This document shows positions 33,796-43,600 of a stretch of 64,000 nucleotides of DNA, piece after piece. Origin of the DNA: Flavobacterium defluvii (GTDB taxonomy: Bacteria; Bacteroidota; Bacteroidia; Flavobacteriales; Flavobacteriaceae); assembly GCF_900129555.1 (NCBI RefSeq), contig NZ_FQWC01000002.1, positions 62,001 to 126,000 of the forward strand. Direction: 5' to 3'. The position numbers were made by a program, and so were the translations under genes. The notes beneath the pieces were generated by a model. It did not search any database, had not been told where the DNA came from, and saw nothing but the letters and a program-made list of their open reading frames with translations. Each line of letters opens with the position of its first letter. Positions within the stretch are counted from its first letter, which is position 1.

Positions 33796-33811
33796 CGCTT
33801 TCGCGAAAGCG
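33796..33811. repeat. Perfect 16-bp palindrome CGCTTTCGCGAAAGCG
   Basis: The 16 bases are exactly self-complementary and GC-rich in an AT-rich spacer. ATCCG words stand on both sides (33781, 33791, 33823). The remaining 331-nt spacer holds the terminator, the REP-like palindrome and no gene. Confidence 0.7.
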
Positions 33812-33913
33812 AATCAATAAAATCCGCATACAATTTTAGCAGCTGGAAATTTTTGGCTTAAAAATTGGTTACAGAAAAATTACCAATTACTAATCTAAAA
33901 TAAACCAATTAAA

Positions 33914-34591
33914 ATGCTAAAAAAAACTTTCAAATTTCTAGGGTGGACACTTTTCGGAATCTTCGGATTTCTTGTTCTTTATGTTTTATCAGTTTATCTG
34001 ATTTCTAAAATCACCGTTAATTCAGATGTTGTTCAGGTCGAAGAACAAAATGCTGTTCCAATTTATATCCTCTCAAATGGTGTTCATACCGATATTGTCG
34101 TTCCGATAAAAAATGAAATTAAAGACTGGCGAAACGAAATTCAATTTAGTCAAACGCAATCAAAGGATTCACTAATGAATTTTATAGCTTTTGGCTGGGG
34201 CGATAAAGGTTTTTATCTCGATACGCCAGAATGGTCAGATTTAAAAGCAAGTACGGCATTAAAAGCGGCATTTGGTGTGAGTTCCTCAGCTATGCATACC
34301 ACTTTTTTTAAACAATTAAGAGAAGGCGACGACTGCAAACGTATTATGATTTCAAAAGAAAATTATCAGCTTTTAGTTAATTATATTTCAGATAGTTTTA
34401 GAGATCCAATTCATCCGGAATGGATTGAAGGTCACAGTTACGGAAAAAAAGATGCTTTTTACGAAGCCAAAGGAAGTTACAGTCTTTTTTATACCTGCAA
34501 TACCTGGGCAAACAATGCTTTAAAAGCGGCAAATCAAAAAGCAAGTTTATGGACAGTTTATGATAAAGGGATTTTTTGTCATTATAAATAG
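33914..34591 (+). CDS. TIGR02117 (DUF2459) family membrane-anchored protein
   Basis: A 225-residue protein with an N-terminal membrane helix (about 9-32) and a soluble domain outside. Markers of the family are 'IYILSNGVHTDIVVPI' (about 51-66), 'FIAFGWGDKGFYLDTPEW' (about 92-109), 'YTCNTWANNALKAA' (about 194-207) with a conserved Cys, and an early His. The Cys/His pattern resembles a papain/NlpC-like hydrolase, but activity is not established, so this is inference. It stands alone, followed by a repeat array. Confidence 0.88.
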   Translation: MLKKTFKFLGWTLFGIFGFLVLYVLSVYLISKITVNSDVVQVEEQNAVPIYILSNGVHTDIVVPIKNEIKDWRNEIQFSQTQSKDSLMNFIAFGWGDKGFYLDTPEWSDLKASTALKAAFGVSSSAMHTTFFKQLREGDDCKRIMISKENYQLLVNYISDSFRDPIHPEWIEGHSYGKKDAFYEAKGSYSLFYTCNTWANNALKAANQKASLWTVYDKGIFCHYK

Positions 34592-34594
34592 GGT

Positions 34595-34835
34595 ATAGTT
34601 CCTACGGAACAATTACGATACATTTGTTTTTTTGGTTACCGATATTAGATCTCTACGAGATTACTTTTGCTAAAAATCTTAAATATCTGTAACAAAGTGT
34701 TTAATAATTTTGCGACATATTCCCTTAAAAATAATTAAATCTTTACAAGATATTCCGTTAGGAATAAAATACCGGTAGCAAAATGTTTTGTCATTACGTA
34801 AAATATTCCGTTAGGAATTACATATCGGTAGATGG
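34595..34835. repeat. Array of small palindromes (ATTCCGTTAGGAAT / TACCGGTAG type)
   Basis: Two copies of TATTCCGTTAGGAAT lie at 34751-34765 and 34804-34818, a 53-nt period. Each is followed by a TA[CT]CGGTAG word after 5-7 nt. Upstream degenerate relatives are GTTCCTACGGAAC (34598-34610), GGTTACCGATATT and ATCTCTACGAGAT (34649-34661). The 329-nt region has no ORF. It is not CRISPR: there are only two close copies, each palindromic and with short related spacers. Confidence 0.75.
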
Positions 34836-34920
34836 AAAAAATATAAAATTCCATTAAAAATCAAGAATTCAGAATTTTTCAATATTGCGTAAATTTGAGT
34901 GAATATCAAAAAATCAGCAA

Positions 34921-35838
34921 ATGAAAAATCATAATTTTTTTTCGAAATCATGGTATTTATTAAAAAATACATTTCTGGAATTTAACGACGATAATGCCAT
35001 CAAATTAAGTGCGGCATTATCCTATTATACCATTTTTGCCTTACCTCCATTGTTAATTATTATCATAACAATCTGTGGATTCTTTTTTGGAGAAGAAGCT
35101 GTAACCGGACAATTATACGGACAAATAAACAGATTGGTTGGAAATAATGCAGCTGTGCAGATTCAGGAAGCGATCAAAAATGTACAATTATCAGACAGTA
35201 ATGTTTTTGTTACCATTTTTGGGGTTGTAATGCTGCTGGTTGGGGCTTCTGGAGTTTTTGCCGAAATTCAGAGTTCCATCAATTATATTTGGGGATTACG
35301 CGCAAAACCCAACAGAGGATTGAGAAAATTTATTCAAAACAGGATAATGTCTTTTTCAATGATTGCTTCCGTTGGATTTTTAATGCTTGTTAGTTTGATG
35401 CTAAATGCAACGCTCGATGTTTTAAATGCCAGATTAAAACTTTATTTCCCGGACAGCACGGTATATTTCTTTTATGTGGTTAATCTGGTGATTGTTTTCT
35501 GTAGTATAACATTGCTTTTTGCGATCATATTCAGAACTTTGCCTGATGGAATTATAAGATGGAAAGATGCATTTATAGGTTCTTCCTGTACTGCAATTTT
35601 ATTTATGATAGGTAAATTTGCGATTGGGGTTTATTTAGGAAATTCTACTGTTGCAAGTGTTTATGGAGCGGCAGGTTCTATAATTATAATATTGGTTTGG
35701 GTATATTATTCGGCTATTATATTGTATTTTGGAGCCGAATTTACTAAGGTTTATGCAAAAGCTTTTGGCGGTAATATTTCACCAAATGATTATTCAGTAG
35801 AAATTCAAAAAGAAGTTTTTGAAATCGAAAATGCCTAA
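34921..35838 (+). CDS. YihY/BrkB family inner-membrane protein
   Basis: A 305-residue multi-pass membrane protein with about six hydrophobic segments (near residues 40-60, 95-115, 140-165, 180-205, 220-240 and 248-275). 'ALSYYTIFALPPLLIIIITICGFFFG' and 'VYGAAGSIIIILVWVYYSAIILYFGAEFTKVYA' are family signatures. Earlier reports called members 'RNase BN', but that assignment was withdrawn; the actual function is unknown. The FMN reductase gene follows after about 55 nt and may be co-transcribed. Confidence 0.92.
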   Translation: MKNHNFFSKSWYLLKNTFLEFNDDNAIKLSAALSYYTIFALPPLLIIIITICGFFFGEEAVTGQLYGQINRLVGNNAAVQIQEAIKNVQLSDSNVFVTIFGVVMLLVGASGVFAEIQSSINYIWGLRAKPNRGLRKFIQNRIMSFSMIASVGFLMLVSLMLNATLDVLNARLKLYFPDSTVYFFYVVNLVIVFCSITLLFAIIFRTLPDGIIRWKDAFIGSSCTAILFMIGKFAIGVYLGNSTVASVYGAAGSIIIILVWVYYSAIILYFGAEFTKVYAKAFGGNISPNDYSVEIQKEVFEIENA

Positions 35839-35893
35839 AATATTTATGGCTTAATTTTTGAAAGCATCACAAATAATAAATAAATACCACAAT

Positions 35894-36418
35894 ATGAAAA
35901 TTATAGCCTTTGGAGGAAGTAATAGTTCGCAATCCATAAACAAACGTTTAGCGGCATATGCTGCAAGTCTGTTTGAAAATGCAGATGTTGAAGTTTTAGA
36001 TCTAAACGATTATGCAATGCCTCTTTTTAGTGTTGATTTAGAAAAAGAAATCGGCCAGCATGAAATTGCACAAGCATTTTTAAATAAACTTAAAGAAGCC
36101 GATATTCTGGTTGTTTCTATGGCAGAGAATAACGGAAACTATTCTGCTGCTTTTAAAAATCTTTTCGACTGGAGTTCCCGAATTGAAAAAGATGTTTTTC
36201 AGCATATTCCAATGTTATTATTGGCAACTTCGCCGGGCGGAAGAGGAGGAGCTTCTGTTTTAGGAATTGCGCAAAACCTTTTTCCTCGTTACGGCGGCGA
36301 AATTAAAGGATCGTTTTCTCTTCCTTCTTTCAATGCCAATTTCGATTTAGAACAAAATAAGATTTCAAATCCAGAATTAGATCAGGAATTGAAAAATATC
36401 ATAAAATCAAGCTTTTAA
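35894..36418 (+). CDS. NADPH-dependent FMN reductase family protein
   Basis: The start at 35894 (MKIIAFGGSNSSQSINKRLA) is chosen because it begins exactly with the flavodoxin-like GGSN[S]SxS phosphate loop; an in-frame TTG at 35858 would add a 12-residue tail with no role. It has 174 residues, with 'EADILVVSMAENNGNYSAAFKNLFDWSSR' (about 80-108), the FMN isoalloxazine loop with N-G-x-Y where family members mostly have PEYN. It probably reduces FMN, azo dyes or quinones. Next to a transglutaminase gene starting 3 nt later, so they form an operon. Confidence 0.9.
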   Translation: MKIIAFGGSNSSQSINKRLAAYAASLFENADVEVLDLNDYAMPLFSVDLEKEIGQHEIAQAFLNKLKEADILVVSMAENNGNYSAAFKNLFDWSSRIEKDVFQHIPMLLLATSPGGRGGASVLGIAQNLFPRYGGEIKGSFSLPSFNANFDLEQNKISNPELDQELKNIIKSSF

Positions 36419-36421
36419 TCG

Positions 36422-37402
36422 ATGAAAACAAGAAGGTTTGGTTTTATATTCCTGCTGCTGAATATCATTTTTACTTGTTCGGTGTTGGCACAGAAATATA
36501 ATGAAGTTGATAAAATCGTTTTAAAATATCCTAAAAACTTTAGTTCGACAGAAGAATTAGCAGAACGAATCAATGACGATTTTAAGTCTGATTATGATAA
36601 AGCACGTGCTATTTACAGCTGGATTGCTTTTAATATAAAATACGATTATAATGCTTATTTAAACCCGCCAAAATCGCAGGGATTCAGTTATTCAACAGAA
36701 GCAGAAAAACAGCGAAAAATTAAAGAATTGAACGACAGATTGTTTCAAAAAGCATTTAGTTCTAAAAAAGCTGTTTGCGAAGGATTTACCGCTTTGTACA
36801 AACATTTGTCTGAATTATCGGATTTGAAATGTGAGATCATTAGAGGAGATTCTAAAATTTCGGTAAGAGATATCGGCCGAAAAAACACTTCTTCAAATCA
36901 TGCGTGGAATATCGTTTTGATTAATAAAAAATGGCGTCTCATTGACGTTACCTGGGGACAAGGTTATTATGACAGCAGTAAAGGCAGAATGGTAACTGAT
37001 TTTTCGCCGGTGTATTTTGATACAGATCCTGATTATTTCTTTGCGAAACATTATCCGGATTCTGGTTCTTATTTGGGAGAAAGAATAAGTAAAGACGATT
37101 TTCTCAACGGCCCTTTAATTTACAATAAAACAATCGAGAACGACTTTAAAATTAAATCTCCAAATTCGGGAATAATTGAAGCTAAATATGGAGATAAAAT
37201 AGATGTTGAAATTAAAAATGCCTCAAGATCAAATCAGGTTTTTTATTTAAATAAAAGAAATCAGGCGGTTCTAATTAAAAACGCTAAAGAAAAACGAGGC
37301 AGTTTAGAATTTCAAATCCCTTATGATAATACTATTGGGGATTACATCACTATTTTTATTGATACTAATAGTATTGTTTCCTTTAAAATAGTTCAAAAAT
37401 AA
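36422..37402 (+). CDS. Secreted transglutaminase-like cysteine protease fold protein
   Basis: A signal peptide (MKTRRFGFIFLLLNIIFTCSVLAQ) and a transglutaminase-core domain. The catalytic triad is visible: C119 in KKAVCEGF, H160 in SNHAWNIV and D175 in LIDVTWG. The C-terminal 100 residues form a beta-rich domain. In bacteria such domains are usually peptidases or protein-crosslinking enzymes; the substrate is unknown. It lies 3 nt after the FMN reductase gene; no functional link is obvious. Confidence 0.88.
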   Translation: MKTRRFGFIFLLLNIIFTCSVLAQKYNEVDKIVLKYPKNFSSTEELAERINDDFKSDYDKARAIYSWIAFNIKYDYNAYLNPPKSQGFSYSTEAEKQRKIKELNDRLFQKAFSSKKAVCEGFTALYKHLSELSDLKCEIIRGDSKISVRDIGRKNTSSNHAWNIVLINKKWRLIDVTWGQGYYDSSKGRMVTDFSPVYFDTDPDYFFAKHYPDSGSYLGERISKDDFLNGPLIYNKTIENDFKIKSPNSGIIEAKYGDKIDVEIKNASRSNQVFYLNKRNQAVLIKNAKEKRGSLEFQIPYDNTIGDYITIFIDTNSIVSFKIVQK

Positions 37403-37482
37403 ATTTATATTGTAATTGATAGAATTTTCTTCTTTTGCTTAATTGCCGTATCTTAGCAATTCAGGATTTGAATGAATGCGAT

Positions 37483-38658
37483 ATGGAGACTACTTTTTTG
37501 AAATCGATCTTAGACAATGATTTCTATAAATTCACGATGCAGCATGCCGTAATAAGACTTTTTCCAAAGGCAAAGGTTCGTTATGGATTTATAAACAGAG
37601 GAAAACATGTCTTTCCAGCTGGTTTTGCTGATTTACTTCGTCGTTCTGTAGATGCAATGGCAGACCTTCGGTTAACAAAAGAAGAAAAAAATTATCTCTC
37701 GCATTATTGTCCATATCTTGATCCTACTTATTTAGATTTTTTGCAGGGATATCGTTTTGATCCGTCAGAAGTTCAGATTTCTCAGGAAGGTTCAGAAATC
37801 AAAGTTACGGTCGAAGGATTTTGGTACAGAACAATTTTATGGGAAGTGCCGCTTATGGCCTTGATTTCTGAACTTTTTTATAAATCAAATCATTTAATCC
37901 GCTTAAATGACGAAGCTATAAGAAATCTTACCAAAGATAAAATTGACAAGTATAACAAGTTAGGCGTTTCTATTTTAGAATTCGGCACAAGACGCCGACA
38001 CTCCTATGATGTTCATAATTTGGTAAATGAAACCTTAAGAGCTTTTGGAGGTCAGAGTTTTATTGGTACAAGCAACGTACATTTTGCTATGGTCAATAAT
38101 AAACGTCCGCTGGGAACGCATGCACACGAATGGTTTATGTTTCATGCGGCTCAGTATGGTTTTAAAATGGCAAATTCGATAAGCTTGGAACATTGGACAC
38201 AAGTTTATGGCGGCGACCTCGGTATTGCTTTAACAGATACTTATACTACAGAAATATTTTTCAATCAGTTTGATAAAAAATACTCCAAACTTTTTGACGG
38301 CGTTCGACATGACAGCGGCGACCCGGTAGAGTTTGCAAAAAAAGTAATTTCGCATTACACCAAAATGGGAATTGATCCGAAATCTAAAGCCATTGTTTTT
38401 TCGGATTCGCTAAATTTTGATAAAGTAAAAACAATCGCCGATTTTTGTCAGGATAAAATAAAAATGTCATTCGGAATTGGAACAAATTTCACAAACGACG
38501 TTGGTCTTCCTGCCATGAATATGGTTATAAAACTGACAGAAACCAAACCCGATAATACGCATTGGCAGGGCGTTGTGAAACTTTCAGACGAAAAAAATAA
38601 AAACACGGGAACGCCCGAAATGATTGCTCTGGCAAAAGAAGTACTCGGAATCAAATAG
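37483..38658 (+). CDS. pncB: Nicotinate phosphoribosyltransferase
   Basis: Converts nicotinate and PRPP to nicotinate mononucleotide in NAD salvage. The ATG at 37483 (METTFLKSILDNDFYKFTMQ) is preferred; the in-frame TTG at 37435 would put 16 residues of spacer in front. 'DNDFYKFTMQHAV', 'EFGTRRRHSYDVHNLVNETL', 'GTHAHEWFM' and the catalytic-His region 'FDGVRHDSGDP' are all present. 391 residues, normal for the bacterial enzyme. No other NAD genes are adjacent. Confidence 0.95.
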   Translation: METTFLKSILDNDFYKFTMQHAVIRLFPKAKVRYGFINRGKHVFPAGFADLLRRSVDAMADLRLTKEEKNYLSHYCPYLDPTYLDFLQGYRFDPSEVQISQEGSEIKVTVEGFWYRTILWEVPLMALISELFYKSNHLIRLNDEAIRNLTKDKIDKYNKLGVSILEFGTRRRHSYDVHNLVNETLRAFGGQSFIGTSNVHFAMVNNKRPLGTHAHEWFMFHAAQYGFKMANSISLEHWTQVYGGDLGIALTDTYTTEIFFNQFDKKYSKLFDGVRHDSGDPVEFAKKVISHYTKMGIDPKSKAIVFSDSLNFDKVKTIADFCQDKIKMSFGIGTNFTNDVGLPAMNMVIKLTETKPDNTHWQGVVKLSDEKNKNTGTPEMIALAKEVLGIK

Positions 38659-38820
38659 TTTTTTTGCTGAAAAAGCAGTTTATTTTATAATTTTATCGCC
38701 CGTTTTATTTTAAAATCAGTTTAAATAGATTTTAAACTGTTATTATTCATAACAAAAAGAAAATACGCTTTCATTTTTTGTTAAGAAATGGTACATTAGC
38801 CAAAAATCCTAAATTCATAT

Positions 38821-40689
38821 ATGCTAGAGCAAAATCAATATACCGAAGATAATATTCGTTCGCTTGATTGGAAAGAACATATCCGTATGCGTCCGGGAAT
38901 GTATATCGGAAAACTTGGAGACGGATCTGCTCCGGATGACGGTATTTATATTCTTCTAAAAGAGGTTTTAGACAACTGTATCGATGAGTTCGTTATGGGG
39001 TCAGGAAAAACTATCGAGGTAAGTATTAAAGAAAAAACGGTTACAGTTCGTGATTACGGACGTGGTATTCCGTTGGGGAAATTGGTCGATGTAGTTTCGA
39101 AAATGAACACAGGTGGAAAGTACGATACAAAAGCTTTCCAGAAATCAGTAGGTTTAAATGGTGTCGGGACAAAAGCAGTAAATGCACTTTCGACTTATTT
39201 CCGTGTAGAATCTGTTCGTGATGATAAACAAAAAGGAGCAGAGTTTTCTGCCGGAAATTTAGTTTTAGAAGAAGATATTGTTGAAACGACTAAACGTAAA
39301 GGAACGAAAGTAACTTTTACTCCAGACGAAACGATTTTCAAAAACTATAAATTCCGTATGGAATATGTAGTGAAAATGGTCAAAAACTATTGTTATTTGA
39401 ACAATGGTTTGACGATTATTTTCAATGGGGAAAAATACTATTCAGAAAACGGACTTCGTGATTTATTAGAAGAAACGATCAGCGAAGAAGATTTAGAATA
39501 CCCAATTATCCATTTAAAAGATCACGATATTGAGGTTGCATTAACGCACAGTAAAACACAGTACAGCGAAGAATACCATTCTTTCGTAAACGGCCAGAAT
39601 ACAACGCAGGGAGGAACGCACTTAGCGGCTTACCGTGAAGCGGTTGTGAAAACAATTCGTGAGTTTTACAACAAAAATTTCGAAGCATCAGACGTTCGTA
39701 AATCGATTGTGAGTGCGATTAGTATTAAAGTGATGGAACCGGTTTTTGAGTCTCAGACTAAAACAAAATTAGGTTCTACCGATATGGGGTCTGATGATGG
39801 ATCGCCAGCGGTTTCTGTGCGTGCTTTCGTAAACGATTTTATCAAAACCAAGTTGGATAATTATCTGCATAAAAATCCAACAACTGCCGAAGCTTTATTG
39901 CGTAAAATTCTTCAGGCAGAACGTGAGCGTAAAGAATTATCTGGAATTAGAAAACTGGCAACAGATCGTGCTAAAAAAGCCAATCTTCACAATAAAAAAT
40001 TAAGAGACTGCCGAGCGCATCTTCCTGATACTAAAAACCCAAGAAACTTAGAAAGTACGCTTTTTATTACAGAGGGAGATTCGGCTTCCGGATCGATCAC
40101 AAAGTCGCGCGACGTAAATACGCAGGCGGTTTTCAGTTTGCGTGGTAAACCTTTGAATTCATATGGAATGTCTAAAAAGATCGTGTATGAAAACGAAGAA
40201 TTCAATTTACTGCAGGCTGCACTTGATATCGAAGACGGATTAGAGAAATTGCGTTATAACAACATCGTAATCGCAACCGATGCCGATGTCGATGGAATGC
40301 ATATTCGTTTGCTTTTAATTACGTTCTTTTTGCAGTTTTTTCCTGAATTAATTAAAGAAGGGCATTTGTATATTTTACAGACACCGCTTTTCAGGGTTCG
40401 AAATAAAAAAGAGACAATTTACTGTTATTCAGAAGAAGAAAGAAAAGACGCGATTGAAAAATTAAAACCGAAACCAGAAATCACACGATTTAAAGGTTTG
40501 GGAGAGATTTCGCCAGACGAGTTTAAAAACTTTATTGGAGACACGATTCGTCTTGATCCTGTTATGATGGATAAACATACTTCGATTGAGCAGTTGTTAT
40601 CTTTCTATATGGGGAAAAATACGCCAGACAGGCAAGATTTTATTATCAAGAATTTGAAGGTGGAGATTGATGAGCTTGAGGAGGTTTAA
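38821..40689 (+). CDS. parE: DNA topoisomerase IV subunit B
   Basis: Type IIA topoisomerase ATPase subunit, for decatenation of daughter chromosomes. GHKL ATPase features: DNCIDEF (about 50), the ATP-lid stretch [15 protein letters not shown] (about 110-124) and a QTKTKLG lysine loop (about 318). [14 protein letters not shown] (about 419-426) and [12 protein letters not shown] (about 472-483). 622 residues; it is shorter than GyrB, and the partner gene parC directly downstream (49 nt) fixes the identity as ParE. A CAGTTTAAA/TTTAAACTG inverted repeat lies at 38717-38739 in the upstream gap. Confidence 0.95.
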   Translation: MLEQNQYTEDNIRSLDWKEHIRMRPGMYIGKLGDGSAPDDGIYILLKEVLDNCIDEFVMGSGKTIEVSIKEKTVTVRDYGRGIPLGKLVDVVSKMNTGGKYDTKAFQKSVGLNGVGTKAVNALSTYFRVESVRDDKQKGAEFSAGNLVLEEDIVETTKRKGTKVTFTPDETIFKNYKFRMEYVVKMVKNYCYLNNGLTIIFNGEKYYSENGLRDLLEETISEEDLEYPIIHLKDHDIEVALTHSKTQYSEEYHSFVNGQNTTQGGTHLAAYREAVVKTIREFYNKNFEASDVRKSIVSAISIKVMEPVFESQTKTKLGSTDMGSDDGSPAVSVRAFVNDFIKTKLDNYLHKNPTTAEALLRKILQAERERKELSGIRKLATDRAKKANLHNKKLRDCRAHLPDTKNPRNLESTLFITEGDSASGSITKSRDVNTQAVFSLRGKPLNSYGMSKKIVYENEEFNLLQAALDIEDGLEKLRYNNIVIATDADVDGMHIRLLLITFFLQFFPELIKEGHLYILQTPLFRVRNKKETIYCYSEEERKDAIEKLKPKPEITRFKGLGEISPDEFKNFIGDTIRLDPVMMDKHTSIEQLLSFYMGKNTPDRQDFIIKNLKVEIDELEEV

Positions 40690-40738
40690 AACAAAAGAAT
40701 TACAGAAGAATTTTTAGTATTTATACTGAACAAAATAT

Positions 40739-43456
40739 ATGAAAGACGAAGAAGACGATAACATAATTCCAAACGACGACGAAAATAATTCAGAGGAAAA
40801 TCTGGATAATATTCAGGATGGTGATGATGATGTGATTGATGGTGAAGGAAAACATTTTGAAGGAGCGCATTTTTACGAAAATCAGGAAGAAGAAGGAGAA
40901 GATGTTATTACGAAGGTAACGGGAATGTACAAAGACTGGTTCCTGGATTATGCTTCATACGTAATTTTAGAGCGTGCAGTTCCTGCTATCGAGGACGGAT
41001 TCAAGCCTGTTCAGCGTCGTATTATGCACTCGTTAAAAGAGCTGGACGATGGTCGTTATAACAAAGTTGCCAATGTAGTAGGACACACCATGCAGTATCA
41101 CCCACACGGAGATGCGAGTATAGGTGACGCGATGGTACAGATTGGTCAAAAAGATTTATTGATTGACTGCCAAGGAAACTGGGGAAATATTCTAACTGGT
41201 GACGGTGCAGCAGCACCCCGTTATATTGAGGCACGTTTATCTAAATTTGCTTTGGAGGTTTTATATTCTCCAAAAATTACTGAATGGGGATTATCTTATG
41301 ACGGTAGAAAAGCTGAACCTATTAATCTTCCGGTAAAATTTCCATTGCTTTTAGCGCAGGGAGCAGAAGGTATTGCAGTTGGACTTTCTACAAAAGTACT
41401 TCCTCATAACTTTAATGAATTAATTGACGCTTCGATTAAAATCTTAAAAGGGAAATCGTTTACTCTTTACCCGGATTTTGCAACAGCCGGTGTTGCTGAC
41501 GTTTCGAATTACAACGACGGAATGCGTGGCGGACGTGTGCGTGTTCGTGCTAAAATTTCGCAATTAGACAAAAACACCTTGGTCATTACGCAGATTCCGT
41601 TTTCTACCAATACATCGAGTTTGATTGACAGTATTTTGAAAGCCAATGAAAAAGGTAAAATCAAAATCAAGAAAATTGAAGATAACACGGCTGCTGATGT
41701 AGAGATTCTGATTCATCTTTTCCCCGGTGTTTCGCCAGACAAAACGATTGATGCTTTATTTGCATTTACGGCTTGCGAAACTTCTATTGCACCTTTAGGA
41801 TGTGTGATTGAAGATAATAAACCGTTGTTTATTGGTGTTTCGCAAATGTTGAAGATTTCAACTGAAAGAACGGTTGATTTGCTTAAACAAGAGCTTGAAA
41901 TTCAATTAGAAGAATTAAAAAATAAGTGGCATTTCTCTACTTTGGAAAAAATCTTCATTCGAGAAGAAATGTATATTGACTTCAAATTATACGGAGACAG
42001 AGAATCACTTTATAAATATTTATACGATCGTTTTGAGCCATTTAAGAAATCATTTGTTAGAGAAATCAACGATGATGATTTACAGCGTTTGACTCAAATT
42101 CCGATGATTCGTATTACTCGTTTTGACTCTGATAAAGCAGATGAATTAATCTCGAGATTAGAAGAAGAAATGAAAGAGGTAGAATACAATCTGGAAAATC
42201 TTACCGATTTTGCTATTGCTTATTTTACCAAACTAAAAGAGAAATACGGAAAAGGACGAGAGCGTAAAACCGAGCTCCGTGTATTTGATAATGTTGAGGC
42301 TACAAAAGTAGTTTTAAGAAATACAAAACTATATGTAAACCGCGAAGAAGGTTTCGTAGGAACAAGTTTAAAGAAAGACGAATACGTAGGTGATTGTTCT
42401 GATATTGATGATGTTATCGTTTTTTTACGTGACGGAACGATGATGATCACAAAAGTAGACGCTAAAACTTTTATCGGAAAAGATATTATACATGCAGCTG
42501 TTTTTGATAAAAATGATAAACGCACTATTTATAATATGATGTACCGTGATGGAAAATCGGGGCCATCATATATAAAACGTTTCAATGTTACCGGAGTTAC
42601 ACGTGATAAAGCTTACGATTTAACTAATGGAACAAACGGTTCTCAGGTGGTTTATTTTTCACATAATCCAAATGGAGAAGCTGAGGTTGTAACTATTTTA
42701 CTGCGTCAGGTTGGAACGATTAAAAAACTGAAATTCGACATTGATTTTGCGAAATTGGCAATCAAAGGACGTGGATCTAAAGGAAATTTAGTGACCAAAT
42801 ATCCAATTAAGAAAATCGAATTAAAAGAAAAAGGGATTTCGACTTTACTGCCAAGAAAAGTTTGGTTTGATGATACTGTAAAACGATTAAATGTTGATGC
42901 GAGAGGAGAATTGTTAGGAGAATTTAAACCTACAGATAAAATCTTAGTAATTAGTCAATCAGGAAAATTAAAAGTAATAATTCCAGAGTTGTCTACACAT
43001 TTCGATGAAGACATGATTGTCTTGGAGAAATGGAAACCTAAAAAACCGATTTCTGCAATTTATTATGATGGAGAAAAAGAACGTTACTTCTTGAAGCGTT
43101 TCCTAGTAGAAAACGAAGGAAAAGAAGAAAGCTTTATTACAGATCACCCAAATTCGCAATTGGAAATCGTTTCGACAGATTATCGTCCGGTAGCGCAATT
43201 GGTTTTTGCAAAAGTAAAAGGTGTTCAAAAAGATGATCTTCATATTGATGTAGAAGACTTTATAGCCGTAAAAGGTTTTAAAGCTTTGGGGAATCAATTG
43301 ACAACGGATAAATTAAAACAAGTAAATCTGTTAGACCCGCTTCCGTATGAAGAACCCGTCGAAGAAGTTCCGGAAAAACCTGAAATTTCAGAAGATGATG
43401 ATTCAGTAGAAACAGAATTAGATGATGATGGCCAAATAGGTCTGGTTTTAGAATAA
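40739..43456 (+). CDS. parC: DNA topoisomerase IV subunit A
   Basis: Partner of ParE: DNA cleavage and rejoining. The catalytic tyrosine is Y162 in AAAPRYIEARLS; DGFKPVQRRIMHSL (about 86-99) and QYHPHGDASIGDAM (119-132) surround the DNA gate. The loop position equivalent to the quinolone-contact serine is alanine (A126), and the acidic position is D130. The 905 residues are long for ParC. The excess is a strongly acidic N-terminal extension (about residues 1-55) and an acidic C-terminal tail, common in Bacteroidota. The C-terminal beta-pinwheel is plausible in the last third. It lies 49 nt after parE. Confidence 0.95.
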   Translation: MKDEEDDNIIPNDDENNSEENLDNIQDGDDDVIDGEGKHFEGAHFYENQEEEGEDVITKVTGMYKDWFLDYASYVILERAVPAIEDGFKPVQRRIMHSLKELDDGRYNKVANVVGHTMQYHPHGDASIGDAMVQIGQKDLLIDCQGNWGNILTGDGAAAPRYIEARLSKFALEVLYSPKITEWGLSYDGRKAEPINLPVKFPLLLAQGAEGIAVGLSTKVLPHNFNELIDASIKILKGKSFTLYPDFATAGVADVSNYNDGMRGGRVRVRAKISQLDKNTLVITQIPFSTNTSSLIDSILKANEKGKIKIKKIEDNTAADVEILIHLFPGVSPDKTIDALFAFTACETSIAPLGCVIEDNKPLFIGVSQMLKISTERTVDLLKQELEIQLEELKNKWHFSTLEKIFIREEMYIDFKLYGDRESLYKYLYDRFEPFKKSFVREINDDDLQRLTQIPMIRITRFDSDKADELISRLEEEMKEVEYNLENLTDFAIAYFTKLKEKYGKGRERKTELRVFDNVEATKVVLRNTKLYVNREEGFVGTSLKKDEYVGDCSDIDDVIVFLRDGTMMITKVDAKTFIGKDIIHAAVFDKNDKRTIYNMMYRDGKSGPSYIKRFNVTGVTRDKAYDLTNGTNGSQVVYFSHNPNGEAEVVTILLRQVGTIKKLKFDIDFAKLAIKGRGSKGNLVTKYPIKKIELKEKGISTLLPRKVWFDDTVKRLNVDARGELLGEFKPTDKILVISQSGKLKVIIPELSTHFDEDMIVLEKWKPKKPISAIYYDGEKERYFLKRFLVENEGKEESFITDHPNSQLEIVSTDYRPVAQLVFAKVKGVQKDDLHIDVEDFIAVKGFKALGNQLTTDKLKQVNLLDPLPYEEPVEEVPEKPEISEDDDSVETELDDDGQIGLVLE

Positions 43457-43461
43457 AAATG

Positions 43462-43493
43462 AAAACGCTAAGAAATTAATCTTAGCGTTTTTT
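43462..43493 (+). terminator. Terminator of parE-parC
   Basis: AAAACGCTAAG (43462-43472) pairs with CTTAGCGTTTT (43481-43491), followed by TT. Confidence 0.85.
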
Positions 43494-43562
43494 ATTTTAA
43501 AGAAAACCCTGAAGTTATATTTTTATAATGTATAATAGACCTTTCATTGCTAATGACTAGCC

Positions 43563-43570
43563 TAAATTTG
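43563..43570 (+). promoter_or_regulatory. -7 element (TAAATTTG) for the small lipoprotein
   Basis: TAAATTTG is 30 nt before the ATG at 43601. It lies inside the longer reading frame that opens at 43547, which argues against that longer start. Confidence 0.45.
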
Positions 43571-43600
43571 TTTTTTGAAAAGAATTACAATCAAAGGTTA

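Noticed and set aside
34751..34818. Possible CRISPR from two equal palindromic repeats
   Set aside because: Only two copies, each palindromic, with related spacers and no cas genes.
38717..38739. CAGTTTAAA/TTTAAACTG hairpin as terminator of pncB
   Set aside because: The inverted repeat is real, but no T run follows, so I do not call it a terminator.
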